From assembly GCF_947498095.1 (NCBI RefSeq), contig NZ_CANMJE010000004.1:186001-250000 (forward strand): 64,000 bases of DNA, read 5' to 3'. Shown piece by piece: positions 55,498 to 64,000 of this stretch. The DNA comes from an uncultured Shimia sp. (GTDB taxonomy: Bacteria; Pseudomonadota; Alphaproteobacteria; Rhodobacterales; Rhodobacteraceae). Both the position numbers and the translations under genes were made by a program. The notes under the pieces are model-generated. The model did no database searches, was not told the origin of the DNA, and worked only from the letters and a program-made list of their open reading frames with translations. Numbering within the stretch: the stretch's first letter is position 1; every line of letters starts with the position of its first letter.

Positions 55498-58400
55498 ATG
55501 CCCAAAAGAACCGACATCTCCTCGATCATGATCATCGGGGCTGGTCCCATTGTGATTGGACAAGCCTGCGAATTTGATTACTCGGGCGCTCAAGCCTGTA
55601 AGGCGCTGCGCGAGGAGGGTTACCGGGTGGTTCTGGTCAACTCGAACCCGGCCACAATCATGACCGACCCGGAACTGGCAGACGCAACGTACATCGAACC
55701 GATCACGCCCGAAGTGGTGGCCAAGATCATCGAGAAAGAGCGCCCCGACGCACTATTGCCGACAATGGGTGGGCAGACGGGCCTAAACACCTCGCTCGCG
55801 CTGGAAGAAATGGGCGTTCTGGACAAGTTCGGCGTTGAGATGATCGGTGCCAAGCGGGGCGCGATCGAAATGGCCGAAGACCGCAAGCTGTTCCGCGAAG
55901 CGATGGATCGCCTTGGTATTGAGAACCCGCGCGCCTCGATCGTGACGGCTCCGAAGAAGGACAATGGCGAGGACGATCTGGACGAAGGCATCCGATTGGC
56001 GTTGGAGGAACTGGAAGACATTGGTCTGCCTGCCATTATTCGCCCGGCCTTTACGATGGGCGGCACCGGCGGTGGGGTTGCCTATAACCGCGAAGATTAC
56101 ATCCACTTTTGCCGCACCGGCATGGACGCCAGCCCGGTCAACCAGATCCTGATCGACGAAAGCCTGCTGGGTTGGAAAGAGTTTGAGATGGAGGTTGTGC
56201 GCGACAAGGCCGACAACGCCATTATCGTCTGTTCCATCGAAAACGTTGACCCGATGGGCGTGCACACCGGGGACTCGATCACAGTGGCCCCTGCCCTAAC
56301 GCTGACTGACAAAGAATACCAGATCATGCGCAACCACTCGATCGCGGTTCTGCGCGAGATTGGCGTGGAGACAGGCGGATCGAACGTACAGTGGGCCGTG
56401 AACCCCGCAGATGGCCGCATGGTTGTGATTGAGATGAACCCGCGGGTGTCACGCTCGTCCGCGCTGGCTTCGAAGGCAACGGGCTTCCCGATTGCAAAAA
56501 TTGCCGCGAAACTGGCCGTTGGCTTTACGTTGGACGAGCTGGACAACGACATCACCAAGGTGACACCTGCGTCGTTCGAACCCAGCATCGACTATGTCGT
56601 CACCAAGATCCCGAAATTTGCCTTTGAAAAGTTCCCGGGATCTGAGCCTTATCTGACCACAGCAATGAAATCTGTGGGTGAGGCCATGTCGATTGGCCGG
56701 ACGATCCACGAAAGCCTGCAAAAAGCACTGGCCTCGATGGAATCAGGCCTGACCGGTTTTGACGAAATCGAGATCAAAGGCGCACCGGACAAGGCCGCCG
56801 TTATCAAGGCGATCAGCCAGCAGACTCCAGATCGGATGCGCACCATCGCGCAAGCCATGCGCCACGGGCTGACCGACGACGAAATCCACAATGTCACGAT
56901 GTTCGACCCGTGGTTCTTGTCGCGCATCCGCGAGATCGTCGACACCGAGGCATATGTGCGAGAACACGGGCTGCCCTCGGATGAGCGCGGCCTGCGCAAG
57001 CTGAAGATGATGGGCTTTACCGACGCGCGACTGGCACATCTCACCGGCTACAGCGAACGCGATATCCGAAACAAACGGGTCAACGCAGGCGTCACCGCCG
57101 TCTTCAAACGCATCGACACCTGTGCCGCCGAGTTCGAGGCGCAGACGCCTTATATGTACTCGACCTATGAAGCCCCGATGATGGGTGACGTCGAATGCGA
57201 AGCCCGCCCCAGCGACCGCAAGAAAGTCGTCATTCTGGGCGGTGGTCCGAACCGGATCGGCCAGGGGATCGAGTTTGACTACTGCTGCTGTCACGCCTGC
57301 TACGCGCTGACCGATGCGGGTTACGAGACCATCATGGTCAACTGTAACCCCGAGACCGTGTCGACGGACTATGACACCTCGGACCGCTTGTATTTTGAGC
57401 CGCTGACCTTTGAACACGTGATGGAGATCCTGCGCGTAGAACAGGAAAACGGCACGCTGCACGGCGTAATCGTGCAGTTCGGCGGTCAGACCCCTCTGAA
57501 ACTCGCCAACGCGTTGCATGACGAGGGCATTCCGATCCTCGGCACCACGCCAGACGCCATCGATTTGGCCGAAGACCGTGAACGCTTCCAGGCGCTGGTG
57601 AATGAGCTGGGGCTCAAGCAACCCAAGAACGGCATTGCCTCCACCGACGCCGAAGCGCTTCATATTGCAGAAGAAATCGGCTTTCCGCTGGTGATCCGCC
57701 CATCTTATGTTCTGGGTGGCCGCGCCATGGAAATCGTGCGCGACATGGCGCAACTGGAACGCTACATCGCTGAAGCAGTTGTGGTGTCGGGCGACAGCCC
57801 AGTTCTGCTCGACAGCTATCTGGCTGGCGCAGTAGAGCTGGACGTAGACGCCTTGTGTGACGGCAAAGACGTGCATATCGCAGGCATCATGCAGCACATC
57901 GAAGAGGCTGGCGTGCACTCGGGCGACAGCGCCTGTTCGCTGCCGCCCTACTCGCTAGAAGCCGAGATGATAGACCGGATCAAGGAACAGTCTGTCGCGC
58001 TGGCGCTGGCTCTGAATGTCGTTGGCCTGATGAACGTACAGTTCGCGATCAAGGACGATGAGATTTACCTGATCGAAGTAAACCCGCGCGCCTCGCGTAC
58101 GGTGCCCTTCGTGGCGAAGGCAACTGACAGCGCGATTGCCTCGATTGCCGCGCGCTTGATGGCCGGAGAGCCCCTGTCGAACTTCCCGTTGCGTGCGCCC
58201 TATTCTGAAGGTGCCGACATTACGACACCGCAGCCCATTGCTGACCAGATGACCCTCGCAGACCCGATCATGCCCTGGTACTCGGTTAAAGAGGCCGTGA
58301 TGCCGTTCAACCGCTTTCCTGGTGTCGATACGATCCTTGGGCCGGAAATGCGCTCAACCGGAGAAGTCATGGGCTGGGATCGGTCCTTTGCCCGCGCCTT

Positions 58401-58830
58401 TCTCAAGGCACAACTGGGCGCGGGGATGATCCTGCCGACCGGTGGCAAAGCGTTCATCTCGATCAAGGATGCGGACAAAACCGATCAAATGGTAGAAGCC
58501 GCTCACACGTTGACAGGCATGGGCTTTGACATTGTCGCCACCTCGGGCACGGCCAAATGGCTCAGCGAGCAAGGTGTGGCCTGCAAACGCGTCAATAAGG
58601 TCTACGAAGGCCGCCCAAACATCGTGGATGAGTTGAAAAACGGTGATGTCTCGTTGGTGATGAACACCACCGAAGGGGCGCAGGCGGTCAATGACAGCCG
58701 TGAAATCCGCTCGGTCGCCTTGATGGACAGAATCCCCTATTTCACCACCGCCGCAGCCAGCCACGCCGCTGCCCGCGCCATGAAAGCGCGCGAAGAAGGT
58801 GAGATCGAGGTCCGCAGCCTGCAGGGCTGA
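55498..58830 (+). CDS. carB: Carbamoyl-phosphate synthase large subunit
   Basis: 1110 residues: two homologous ATP-grasp halves (N-terminal carboxyphosphate and C-terminal carbamoyl-phosphate sites; [20 protein letters not shown] and [20 protein letters not shown] are the paired motifs) separated by the oligomerisation domain, and a C-terminal methylglyoxal-synthase-like allosteric domain (about 970-1110). It makes carbamoyl phosphate for pyrimidines and arginine. Its 1110 residues exceed the usual 1070-1080 slightly. carA is not adjacent, which is common in Rhodobacterales. A terminator follows. Confidence 0.97.
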   Translation: MPKRTDISSIMIIGAGPIVIGQACEFDYSGAQACKALREEGYRVVLVNSNPATIMTDPELADATYIEPITPEVVAKIIEKERPDALLPTMGGQTGLNTSLALEEMGVLDKFGVEMIGAKRGAIEMAEDRKLFREAMDRLGIENPRASIVTAPKKDNGEDDLDEGIRLALEELEDIGLPAIIRPAFTMGGTGGGVAYNREDYIHFCRTGMDASPVNQILIDESLLGWKEFEMEVVRDKADNAIIVCSIENVDPMGVHTGDSITVAPALTLTDKEYQIMRNHSIAVLREIGVETGGSNVQWAVNPADGRMVVIEMNPRVSRSSALASKATGFPIAKIAAKLAVGFTLDELDNDITKVTPASFEPSIDYVVTKIPKFAFEKFPGSEPYLTTAMKSVGEAMSIGRTIHESLQKALASMESGLTGFDEIEIKGAPDKAAVIKAISQQTPDRMRTIAQAMRHGLTDDEIHNVTMFDPWFLSRIREIVDTEAYVREHGLPSDERGLRKLKMMGFTDARLAHLTGYSERDIRNKRVNAGVTAVFKRIDTCAAEFEAQTPYMYSTYEAPMMGDVECEARPSDRKKVVILGGGPNRIGQGIEFDYCCCHACYALTDAGYETIMVNCNPETVSTDYDTSDRLYFEPLTFEHVMEILRVEQENGTLHGVIVQFGGQTPLKLANALHDEGIPILGTTPDAIDLAEDRERFQALVNELGLKQPKNGIASTDAEALHIAEEIGFPLVIRPSYVLGGRAMEIVRDMAQLERYIAEAVVVSGDSPVLLDSYLAGAVELDVDALCDGKDVHIAGIMQHIEEAGVHSGDSACSLPPYSLEAEMIDRIKEQSVALALALNVVGLMNVQFAIKDDEIYLIEVNPRASRTVPFVAKATDSAIASIAARLMAGEPLSNFPLRAPYSEGADITTPQPIADQMTLADPIMPWYSVKEAVMPFNRFPGVDTILGPEMRSTGEVMGWDRSFARAFLKAQLGAGMILPTGGKAFISIKDADKTDQMVEAAHTLTGMGFDIVATSGTAKWLSEQGVACKRVNKVYEGRPNIVDELKNGDVSLVMNTTEGAQAVNDSREIRSVALMDRIPYFTTAAASHAAARAMKAREEGEIEVRSLQG

Positions 58831-58854
58831 TGCCACCTCTGACGTTTTGGATGC

Positions 58855-58887
58855 AAAAGGCCCCCGCAAAAATTGCGGGGGCCTTTT
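58855..58887. terminator. Bidirectional terminator between carB and tauC-like gene
   Basis: AAAAGGCCCCCGCAA and TTGCGGGGGCCTTTT make a perfect 15-bp stem with loop AAA. T-rich tracts follow on both strands, so it can end both the carB transcript and the convergent ABC transporter operon. Confidence 0.93.
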
Positions 58888-58910
58888 TGTTGTGACTTTT
58901 AGGGCTTGGA

Positions 58911-60218
58911 TCAGCCTTTGCCTTTCCAAGGTACCAGCACCCGCTCGGCCCAGCGCATCAGCATGTCGATGCCAAAGCCGATTATGCCGATCAGGATGAT
59001 CCCCATGATGACGATATCGGTCAGCTGGAACTTGGACGCGACCATGATCATCATGCCCGTGCCTTGCGACGCGGCGACCAGTTCGGCGGCAACAACCGTG
59101 CCCCAACAGACCCCCATCGCCACCCGGGCACCGGTAAAGATTTCCGGTAGCGAGTTGGGGATAATCACGTGGCGCATGATCTGTGGCTTGTTTGCCCCCA
59201 GACTATAGGCCGCATGCACCTTGGAGATGCTGACACCCGACACCCCGGATCGCGCGGCAATCGCCATGATCCATAGAGCAGCTAAGAACAAGAGAATAAT
59301 CTTGCCCACCTCTCCAATCCCGGCCCAGATGATCACCAGCGGGATCAGGGCAAGTGGCGGTACCGGACGCATGAACTCTACGATCGGGTCAAACCAACCG
59401 CGGAACCAGTCACTGAGACCCATCGCATACCCCAAAGGAATGCCAACAAGCGCGCCAAAGAAGAAACCAACAATCACACGAAACAGCGAGTAGCCCAGAT
59501 GTTCCAGCAGGGTCGAGCCCTGATATCCGTCAGAAGCGATTTCGATAAAGCGGTACCAGACAGCTTCAGGGGGCGGCAGCCAGATCGGCTCCATCTGCAT
59601 ACCCTTGGAGGGTGAGATGCTAAGCGCACCCTTGTCGGTAAAGGTCACAGTGCCGTTTTCGACTTGGACTTCAGGCTTGGTGTCGATGATGTTGTCATTG
59701 GCATCACGACGGTTGTGATCGAACTTAACCGGCTGCCCGTTGATCGCGACAATAAGAGCGCCGTCTTTGCGAGACGTAGCATCGTTCTTGTCCCAGCGGA
59801 GCTGCCCGCTGCGATACTTGCGGATCAGAACAGAGTCGTTCAGAGCCGCACCATCACCTTCGGGGGCATCGGGGGCGACGCCATCTTCGGTGTCAGAGAC
59901 ACGCCAGAACACTGTGGCATCATCGGTCGTGCCATCCGGTGCCTGAACCGTGATTTCAAACTGTCCGTCGCCAACATAAGGCCCGGGCATGTGCAAGAAG
60001 GATGGCAACAACACCGACCCCGTGAATGTGCCCCACATGAAAAAGATCGTCACGATCGAGATGATCGAAGCCGTCCGGTTTGACCGCACAGCGCTTTCGT
60101 CCCCGAAGGTTACAGTCTTCAGCGAGGTATAATCCTGAATCGCGGTGCGATGATGGATGAAGCGGACGATGTAGAATGCGCCGATAAAAATACCGGCATA
60201 GAGGAGAAACGGTATCAT
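58911..60218 (-). CDS. tauC: ABC transporter permease, TauC-like, with long periplasmic insertion
   Basis: 435 residues, against about 280 for a standard TauC/SsuC. The C-terminal 230 residues are a normal BPD-transport permease with the EAA-type loop SLGANKPQIMRHVIIPNSLP. Before it come one or two N-terminal membrane segments and an acidic, polar region (about 75-210: VQAPDGTTDDATVFWRVSDT...) that should sit in the periplasm. This enlarged form is known from roseobacter taurine transporters. Last gene of the binding protein-ATPase-permease operon, overlapping the ATPase gene by ATGA. Confidence 0.88.
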   Translation of the reverse strand: MIPFLLYAGIFIGAFYIVRFIHHRTAIQDYTSLKTVTFGDESAVRSNRTASIISIVTIFFMWGTFTGSVLLPSFLHMPGPYVGDGQFEITVQAPDGTTDDATVFWRVSDTEDGVAPDAPEGDGAALNDSVLIRKYRSGQLRWDKNDATSRKDGALIVAINGQPVKFDHNRRDANDNIIDTKPEVQVENGTVTFTDKGALSISPSKGMQMEPIWLPPPEAVWYRFIEIASDGYQGSTLLEHLGYSLFRVIVGFFFGALVGIPLGYAMGLSDWFRGWFDPIVEFMRPVPPLALIPLVIIWAGIGEVGKIILLFLAALWIMAIAARSGVSGVSISKVHAAYSLGANKPQIMRHVIIPNSLPEIFTGARVAMGVCWGTVVAAELVAASQGTGMMIMVASKFQLTDIVIMGIILIGIIGFGIDMLMRWAERVLVPWKGKG

Positions 60219-61021
60219 TGCGCGGCCTCCGTACGTCCCATGATTTCTTCTTCCATATCCCAGATCATGCCGAGGATCTCCTCGCGCCGTTCTGCGAATT
60301 CGGGATGCTTTTTGACGTCGCGAAGATCCTGCCCGACGCCCATGTCAGCAAATGGCAGCTGGTACTCTTTGTGAATACGCCCTGGACGCGGCGCCATAAC
60401 GATCAACCGTTCCCCCAGCAACAGGGCCTCTTCAACCGAGTGGGTGATGAGGATGATGGTCTTGCCTGTCTCTTTCCAGAGTTTCAGAACAAGGCTCTGC
60501 ATTTTTTCGCGGGTCAGCGCATCCAGCGCGCCGAGCGGTTCATCCATGAGGATGACATCAGGGTCGTTTGCGAGGCACCGAGCCAGTGAGACACGCTGTT
60601 GCATGCCACCTGACAGCTCATAAACCGCCTTTTCCTTAAAGTCCTGAAGACCAACGATATCCAACAGATGGTCAACGATTTCGGCTTTGTCGAGCTTGGG
60701 CATGCCCTTCATCGACGGGCCGAAGCCTACGTTCTCACGAACGCTCATCCATTCGAACAATGCGCCCTGCTGGAACACCATGCCGCGTTCTGCGTCGGGT
60801 CCCTGAACCGTATGACCATTCATTACGATCTGGCCCTCGGTCGGAGCAAGAAAGCCAGCAACGATGTTGAGCAAGGTCGTCTTACCGCAGCCCGAAGGCC
60901 CCAGCACGCTTAGCAACTCGCCTTCTTTGAGATGCAGGCTCACATCCTTCAGCGCTTGCACATGCCCACCGTCGGGCAAATCAAAGCGCATGGAAAGGTT
61001 CTCGATCGACAGTCCGGTCAT
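60215..61021 (-). CDS. tauB: ABC transporter ATP-binding protein, TauB-like
   Basis: 268 residues: Walker A GPSGCGKTT at 41-49, Q-loop VFQQGAL, signature LSGGMQQR at 136-143, Walker B VILMDEP at 156-162, and the switch His in ILITHSVEEAL. It powers uptake of taurine or a related sulfonate or nitrate-type anion; the neighbouring binding protein points to taurine. The ATG at 61021 follows AAAGGCGG; an extension to 61069 is unlikely. ATGA overlap with the permease. Confidence 0.93.
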   Translation of the reverse strand: MTGLSIENLSMRFDLPDGGHVQALKDVSLHLKEGELLSVLGPSGCGKTTLLNIVAGFLAPTEGQIVMNGHTVQGPDAERGMVFQQGALFEWMSVRENVGFGPSMKGMPKLDKAEIVDHLLDIVGLQDFKEKAVYELSGGMQQRVSLARCLANDPDVILMDEPLGALDALTREKMQSLVLKLWKETGKTIILITHSVEEALLLGERLIVMAPRPGRIHKEYQLPFADMGVGQDLRDVKKHPEFAERREEILGMIWDMEEEIMGRTEAAQ

Positions 61022-61094
61022 GGTCCGCCTTTCACTATGTATTGTTGTTTTGGCAGGGCCTGACGGCACACCCGCCGAGTACGTCTAAAGGAGT

Positions 61095-61118
61095 GGGGGC
61101 GCATCGTCGTGCGCCCCC
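61095..61118 (-). terminator. Intraoperon hairpin between tauA and tauB
   Basis: GGGGGCGCA and TGCGCCCCC, a perfect 9-bp stem, 14 bases after the tauA-like stop. On the minus strand only CTCCTTT follows, so it is probably a partial terminator or a message-stabilising hairpin that gives more binding protein than permease. Confidence 0.65.
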
Positions 61119-61131
61119 GTCCATAGTGCAA

Positions 61132-62133
61132 TTACATGCTGCTTGCGGCGGTCAAAGGTGCGGCGTTCACAGCACCTTCGTAGCTGTCCAGCGCAGCATC
61201 GATGCTACCTGCACCCACGAAGACGTCAGCGACACCCTTCATGAATGTCGCAGCGCCACCACCGAGCCATTTGTCACCCAGCTGATCTGCTGCGCTTGGG
61301 AACGTAAAGGTCGCCATGGTCGCTGCCGCATCGGCTTCGTCCATACCTGCGTCTTTCGCGATCACCGGCAGCATTTTGGCCGCGGCATCACCACCAGCAT
61401 TCCACATGTCATTGGCATCTGCCGTGACTTTCAGGAACTTAGCCAGCAATTCGCCTTCTTCAGCGACAAAATCGGCAGGTGCCGTGGTCGCGTCAAATAC
61501 GAGAATGCCCAGAGCTTCTTTTTCTGCACCGGTGAGCAACACATTGCCGTGCTCGACCATGCGGCGCAGAGCACCACCCCAGCCACACGCCATGTCGACC
61601 GAGCCTTGTGCAAGTGCAGCAGCACCTTCGGCAGGCGCCATGTCAACCACGTCAAGACCACTGACATCCACACCAAAGTGGTTCATCTGGCTCAGGAAGC
61701 CAAAGTGCGCTGCGGTTCCGAGTGGAACGGCCACTTTCTTACCCGCCAGTTCACCGGCACTGTCTTTGTCGATTTCAAGCGCTTCTGATACGACGCAGTT
61801 GTCGTTCTCGGAATAGCTGACAGCGATGTCGACAACCTGAATGTCCTGACCAGCAGATGCGGCAACCACGAAGGGCGGCACACCTTGGCTTACCGAGATA
61901 TGCACGTCGCCTGACGCCATTGCTGCGCTCATGGCTGTACCTGTGTCAAAGCTGACCCAGTTAATCTTGACGCCCATTGCTTCTTCATAGGTGCCCATAA
62001 CTTTGGCGTACTGGAACGGCATCGGCCATTCGAGGAAATACGCGACAGTGATCTCTTCCGAGATCGCCGCCTGAGCGCTTGTCAGCAGGGCCAATGCGGC
62101 TGCTGCGCCGGCGAATTTCTGTTTAAATTTCAT
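61132..62133 (-). CDS. tauA: Taurine-type ABC transporter substrate-binding protein
   Basis: 333 residues with a signal peptide (about 1-23, KFKQKFAGAAAALALLTSAQA). The mature part resembles roseobacter TauA: VAYFLEWPMPFQYAKVMGTY, NWVSFDTGTAMSAAMASGDV and SYSENDNCVVSEALEIDKDS. It captures taurine, or a close sulfonate, in the periplasm and heads the operon tauA-tauB-tauC. Start at 62133, with GGGAG six bases upstream. The usual roseobacter tau partners (tauR, tpa, xsc) are not in the window, so the substrate is by similarity only. Confidence 0.87.
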   Translation of the reverse strand: MKFKQKFAGAAAALALLTSAQAAISEEITVAYFLEWPMPFQYAKVMGTYEEAMGVKINWVSFDTGTAMSAAMASGDVHISVSQGVPPFVVAASAGQDIQVVDIAVSYSENDNCVVSEALEIDKDSAGELAGKKVAVPLGTAAHFGFLSQMNHFGVDVSGLDVVDMAPAEGAAALAQGSVDMACGWGGALRRMVEHGNVLLTGAEKEALGILVFDATTAPADFVAEEGELLAKFLKVTADANDMWNAGGDAAAKMLPVIAKDAGMDEADAAATMATFTFPSAADQLGDKWLGGGAATFMKGVADVFVGAGSIDAALDSYEGAVNAAPLTAASSM

Positions 62134-62601
62134 TGTAGTCTCCCAAGTTGGTCTTTGCAGGTGCGCGGTTTTTGGAACAGGCCTATTTAGCTTTTTGACT
62201 TCGGACTGCTCCCCACGCCTTCCTGACCATGCATTGAGCCGCAAAAAAGCACGTGCAAGCAAATCATTTTTTTCACGGCCCAATCCGCGACGACACCTTC
62301 CTCAGACGAATTCAAAGGTTCATGCCATTCATTAGTCGTTCTTTTTCAACACACTATTGGAATAGCGTTGCTTCAAAATGCCTCATCCCAAAGATTTCTG
62401 GACTCACAATGAAAAGCCATCTGGACACATCACTGCCCAAGAGGTCGCAACCATGCCCGAATTTCTTGCAGCCCGGGGAAACAGGGGCACTTTCAGAAAC
62501 GGCGCTAAGGACAAGCGTGCATGCGCAGACCACCGGGCACACGGCCCATTTTCTATCATGCCGCAGACATCCCGATGGGGACTTGGATGGCGAAAATATG
62601 T
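62134..62601. other. Long divergent intergenic region tauA / MarR gene
   Basis: About 470 bases, more AT-rich than the genes, with no credible open reading frame: the longest frames have composition unlike proteins here. It must hold the tauA promoter on the minus strand. No TauR site could be recognised. Confidence 0.45.
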
Positions 62602-62636
62602 ATTTGCATGAAATTATTTGCAAATGGAAATAATTT
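62602..62636 (+). promoter_or_regulatory. Candidate MarR operator (overlapping inverted repeats)
   Basis: ATTTGCA (62602-62608) and TGCAAAT (62619-62625) form one inverted repeat. AAATTATTT (62611-62619) and AAATAATTT (62628-62636) form another, overlapping the first. The block ends 55 bases before the MarR start codon, the common position for autoregulation by MarR-family repressors. Confidence 0.55.
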
Positions 62637-62691
62637 TCGGTAACTTTCTGCGAGCCCAAGACCGTTAACACGGCTTACATCGCGAGACTAC

Positions 62692-63159
62692 ATGACCGAA
62701 ACCGCCTCAGACCTCCGGCTGGAAGACATCGAGTTGGACAGTTTTGCCCCCTATCTGATGAACCGCATCATGGGGCGCTACAATGCGTCCATGCGCAACG
62801 ACATGGCGCAGCTTGGCCTCACGACACCCAAGGTCAGAACCCTTGCTGTGCTGGCATCGCGCGACGGCATCCTGATCGGGCAGCTTGCGGTCTATGCAGT
62901 TGTTGAACACTCGACCCTGTCTCGGGCGCTGGACGGGCTTGCGGCAGACAAACTGATCCGCCGCGTCCCAGATCAGGAAGACGCGCGCGCGACACGCGTC
63001 TTTCTCACCAAAACCGGTCGCGAAACCTTTGATCGCCTTTGGCCCGGCATGGAAGGGTCGGTCGCGCAGATGTTTGACGGCATCTCATCCGAGGAGCGAT
63101 CGGCCTTTGTGGCAACCCTACAGCGCGTCTTGAAGAACGTGCGCCACCACGACTTTTGA
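62692..63159 (+). CDS. MarR-family transcriptional regulator
   Basis: 155 residues: LMNRIMGRYNASMRNDMAQLGLTTPKVRTL and the winged helix with VVEHSTLSRALDGLAADKLI and the wing RRVPDQEDARATRVFLTKTG, standard MarR. MarR proteins are dimeric repressors of aromatic-acid and drug-response genes, released by small ligands. It precedes an indolepyruvate oxidoreductase-like gene by 48 bases and may control it; the ligand could then be an aryl-pyruvate or aryl-acetate, which is inference. Confidence 0.92.
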   Translation: MTETASDLRLEDIELDSFAPYLMNRIMGRYNASMRNDMAQLGLTTPKVRTLAVLASRDGILIGQLAVYAVVEHSTLSRALDGLAADKLIRRVPDQEDARATRVFLTKTGRETFDRLWPGMEGSVAQMFDGISSEERSAFVATLQRVLKNVRHHDF

Positions 63160-63207
63160 CCCCTTCCGGAAATCCTCCGGGCGCTTTCAATCCAGATAAG
63201 GACAGAC

Positions 63208-64000
63208 ATGGCCGAACGTTCATTTAAGAAAGAAGTTGAAGAGCTTCGCGCCGGGGCGGGAGAGACCTTTACCGGTGAAGGTATTCTGGCCCTGACCAAG
63301 GCGCTGTTGGAAAACGGGGTTGGTTATGTCGGCGGATATCAGGGCGCGCCGATATCGCACCTGATGGATGTGCTGGCCGATGCACAGGAACTGCTGCAAG
63401 AGCTGGATGTGCGATATGAAGCCAACGCCTCGGAGGCTGCCGCCGCCGCGATGCTGGCCGCATCAGTGCACTATCCGATCCGTGGCGCCGTAACCTTTAA
63501 AGGCCCTGTTGGTGTCAACGTAGCCTCAGACGCGCTGGCCAACCTGTCGTCCTCTGGCGTAGCGGGCGGCGCCATCGTGATCGTCGGCGAGGATTATGGC
63601 GAAGGCTCGTCCATCATGCAGGAACGCAGCCATGCGTTTGCCATGAAGTCTCAGTTCTGGCTCATGGACCCTCGACCCAATCTGCCCTCCATCGTGAAAT
63701 CCGTGGGTGACAGTTTTGAGCTGTCCGAAGCTTCGAACACACCGGTGATGTTGATGGTGCGCATCCGCGCGTGCCACGTGACCGGCAGCTTTGAATGCCG
63801 CGACAATCAGCGGCCGGACTTGACGGTCGAGGACGCGCTGAGCAATCCACGCCGGGATTGGAATCGCGTGGTCCTGCCCCCGATGTCCTATGCGCATGAA
63901 CAGGACAAAATCACCACGCGCTGGCCCAATGCCCAGAACCACATCATGGAGCGCGGCCTGAATGAGGTGTTTGGTCCAGAAAGTGGAGAGTTGGGCATTA
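63208..64000 (+). CDS. Indolepyruvate ferredoxin oxidoreductase alpha-like subunit (5' part)
   Basis: 264 residues visible; the gene runs off the window. The N-terminal pyruvate:ferredoxin-type domain is recognisable: GVGYVGGYQGAPISHLMDVL (thiamine-enzyme start), ANASEAAAAAMLAASVHYPI, VTFKGPVGVNVASDALANLS, and VIVGEDYGEGSSIMQERSHA. The family oxidatively decarboxylates aryl-2-oxoacids to CoA esters, passing electrons to ferredoxin. Subunit composition (fused or separate beta subunit) is beyond the edge. The ATG at 63208 follows AAGGAC. It probably forms a unit with the MarR gene. Confidence 0.85.
   Translation, partial: MAERSFKKEVEELRAGAGETFTGEGILALTKALLENGVGYVGGYQGAPISHLMDVLADAQELLQELDVRYEANASEAAAAAMLAASVHYPIRGAVTFKGPVGVNVASDALANLSSSGVAGGAIVIVGEDYGEGSSIMQERSHAFAMKSQFWLMDPRPNLPSIVKSVGDSFELSEASNTPVMLMVRIRACHVTGSFECRDNQRPDLTVEDALSNPRRDWNRVVLPPMSYAHEQDKITTRWPNAQNHIMERGLNEVFGPESGELGI

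Noticed and set aside
62253-62671. Two open reading frames in the tauA/MarR intergenic region
   Set aside because: Their composition (many Cys, His and rare codons) and lack of a ribosome binding site are unlike real genes here; they lie in a regulatory region.

Overview
The window reads as chromosome of a marine-type alphaproteobacterium of the Rhodobacterales (Roseobacter group). The evidence is the GC-rich coding sequence, gcrA, the GcrA-era housekeeping set (uvrB, rpmB, aspS, carB, argD-argF, rimO), an NDUFS4-like complex I subunit, DUF1467 next to methylmalonyl-CoA epimerase, several DUF6455 proteins, and a taurine-type ABC transporter whose permease carries a long periplasmic insertion. 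No rRNA, tRNA, CRISPR array, transposase or prophage was found.

Layout. 0-8 kb: complex I accessory subunit, uvrB, an AT-richer DUF3800 gene wedged between uvrB and a formate/nitrite-type channel, then a sugar-phosphate isomerase-like protein and two tandem universal stress proteins. 8-15 kb: small exported proteins, then a methylamine/betaine demethylation locus (LysR regulator, MttB-family methyltransferase, divergent FAD/GcvT demethylase). 15-24 kb: LMW phosphatase, CobB sirtuin, PCu(A)C copper chaperone, rpmB, meaB, hrpB, a Nudix hydrolase and a PiT phosphate transporter. 24-36 kb: gnd, ketopantoate reductase, argD-argF, transporters, gcrA, a TyrA-like dehydrogenase, a Bcr/CflA-type MFS pump, AsmA and rimO. 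37-42 kb: a DUF393 gene cut by an in-frame TGA, a GlxA-type regulator, dgkA, four tandem DUF6455 genes, a YigZ-like protein and an M48 lipoprotein. 42-51 kb: DUF3604, an HDAC-family deacetylase, nitroreductase, EI24, DUF1467, mce, a response regulator, GNAT and the DUF1501/DUF1800 pair. 51-64 kb: aspS, pabC/pabB, carB, tauABC-like genes, a MarR regulator and the 5' part of an indolepyruvate oxidoreductase-like gene.

The most interesting signal is regulatory. Three FNR/FixK-type boxes (TTGAY-N4-RTCAA) stand before the formate/nitrite channel, the tandem universal stress genes and the four-gene DUF6455 array. In all three a -10-like hexamer can be placed 22 bases after the box, the geometry of a class II FNR-activated promoter. 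That suggests one low-oxygen regulon spread over the window. Its least understood member is the DUF6455 array: four small proteins with the same C-x2-C-x5-C...C pattern, translationally coupled by ATGA overlaps and leading into dgkA. I consider this the best candidate for an undescribed system.

Other signals: a sequence pair shared by the LysR promoter and the mttB/demethylase divergent promoter; a dispersed intergenic repeat (core GAGTAtTT...AAAATGAAG) in three places; a candidate MarR operator; a weak Pho-box-like array before pit; and factor-independent terminators after argF, gcrA, aspS, carB and rpmB.
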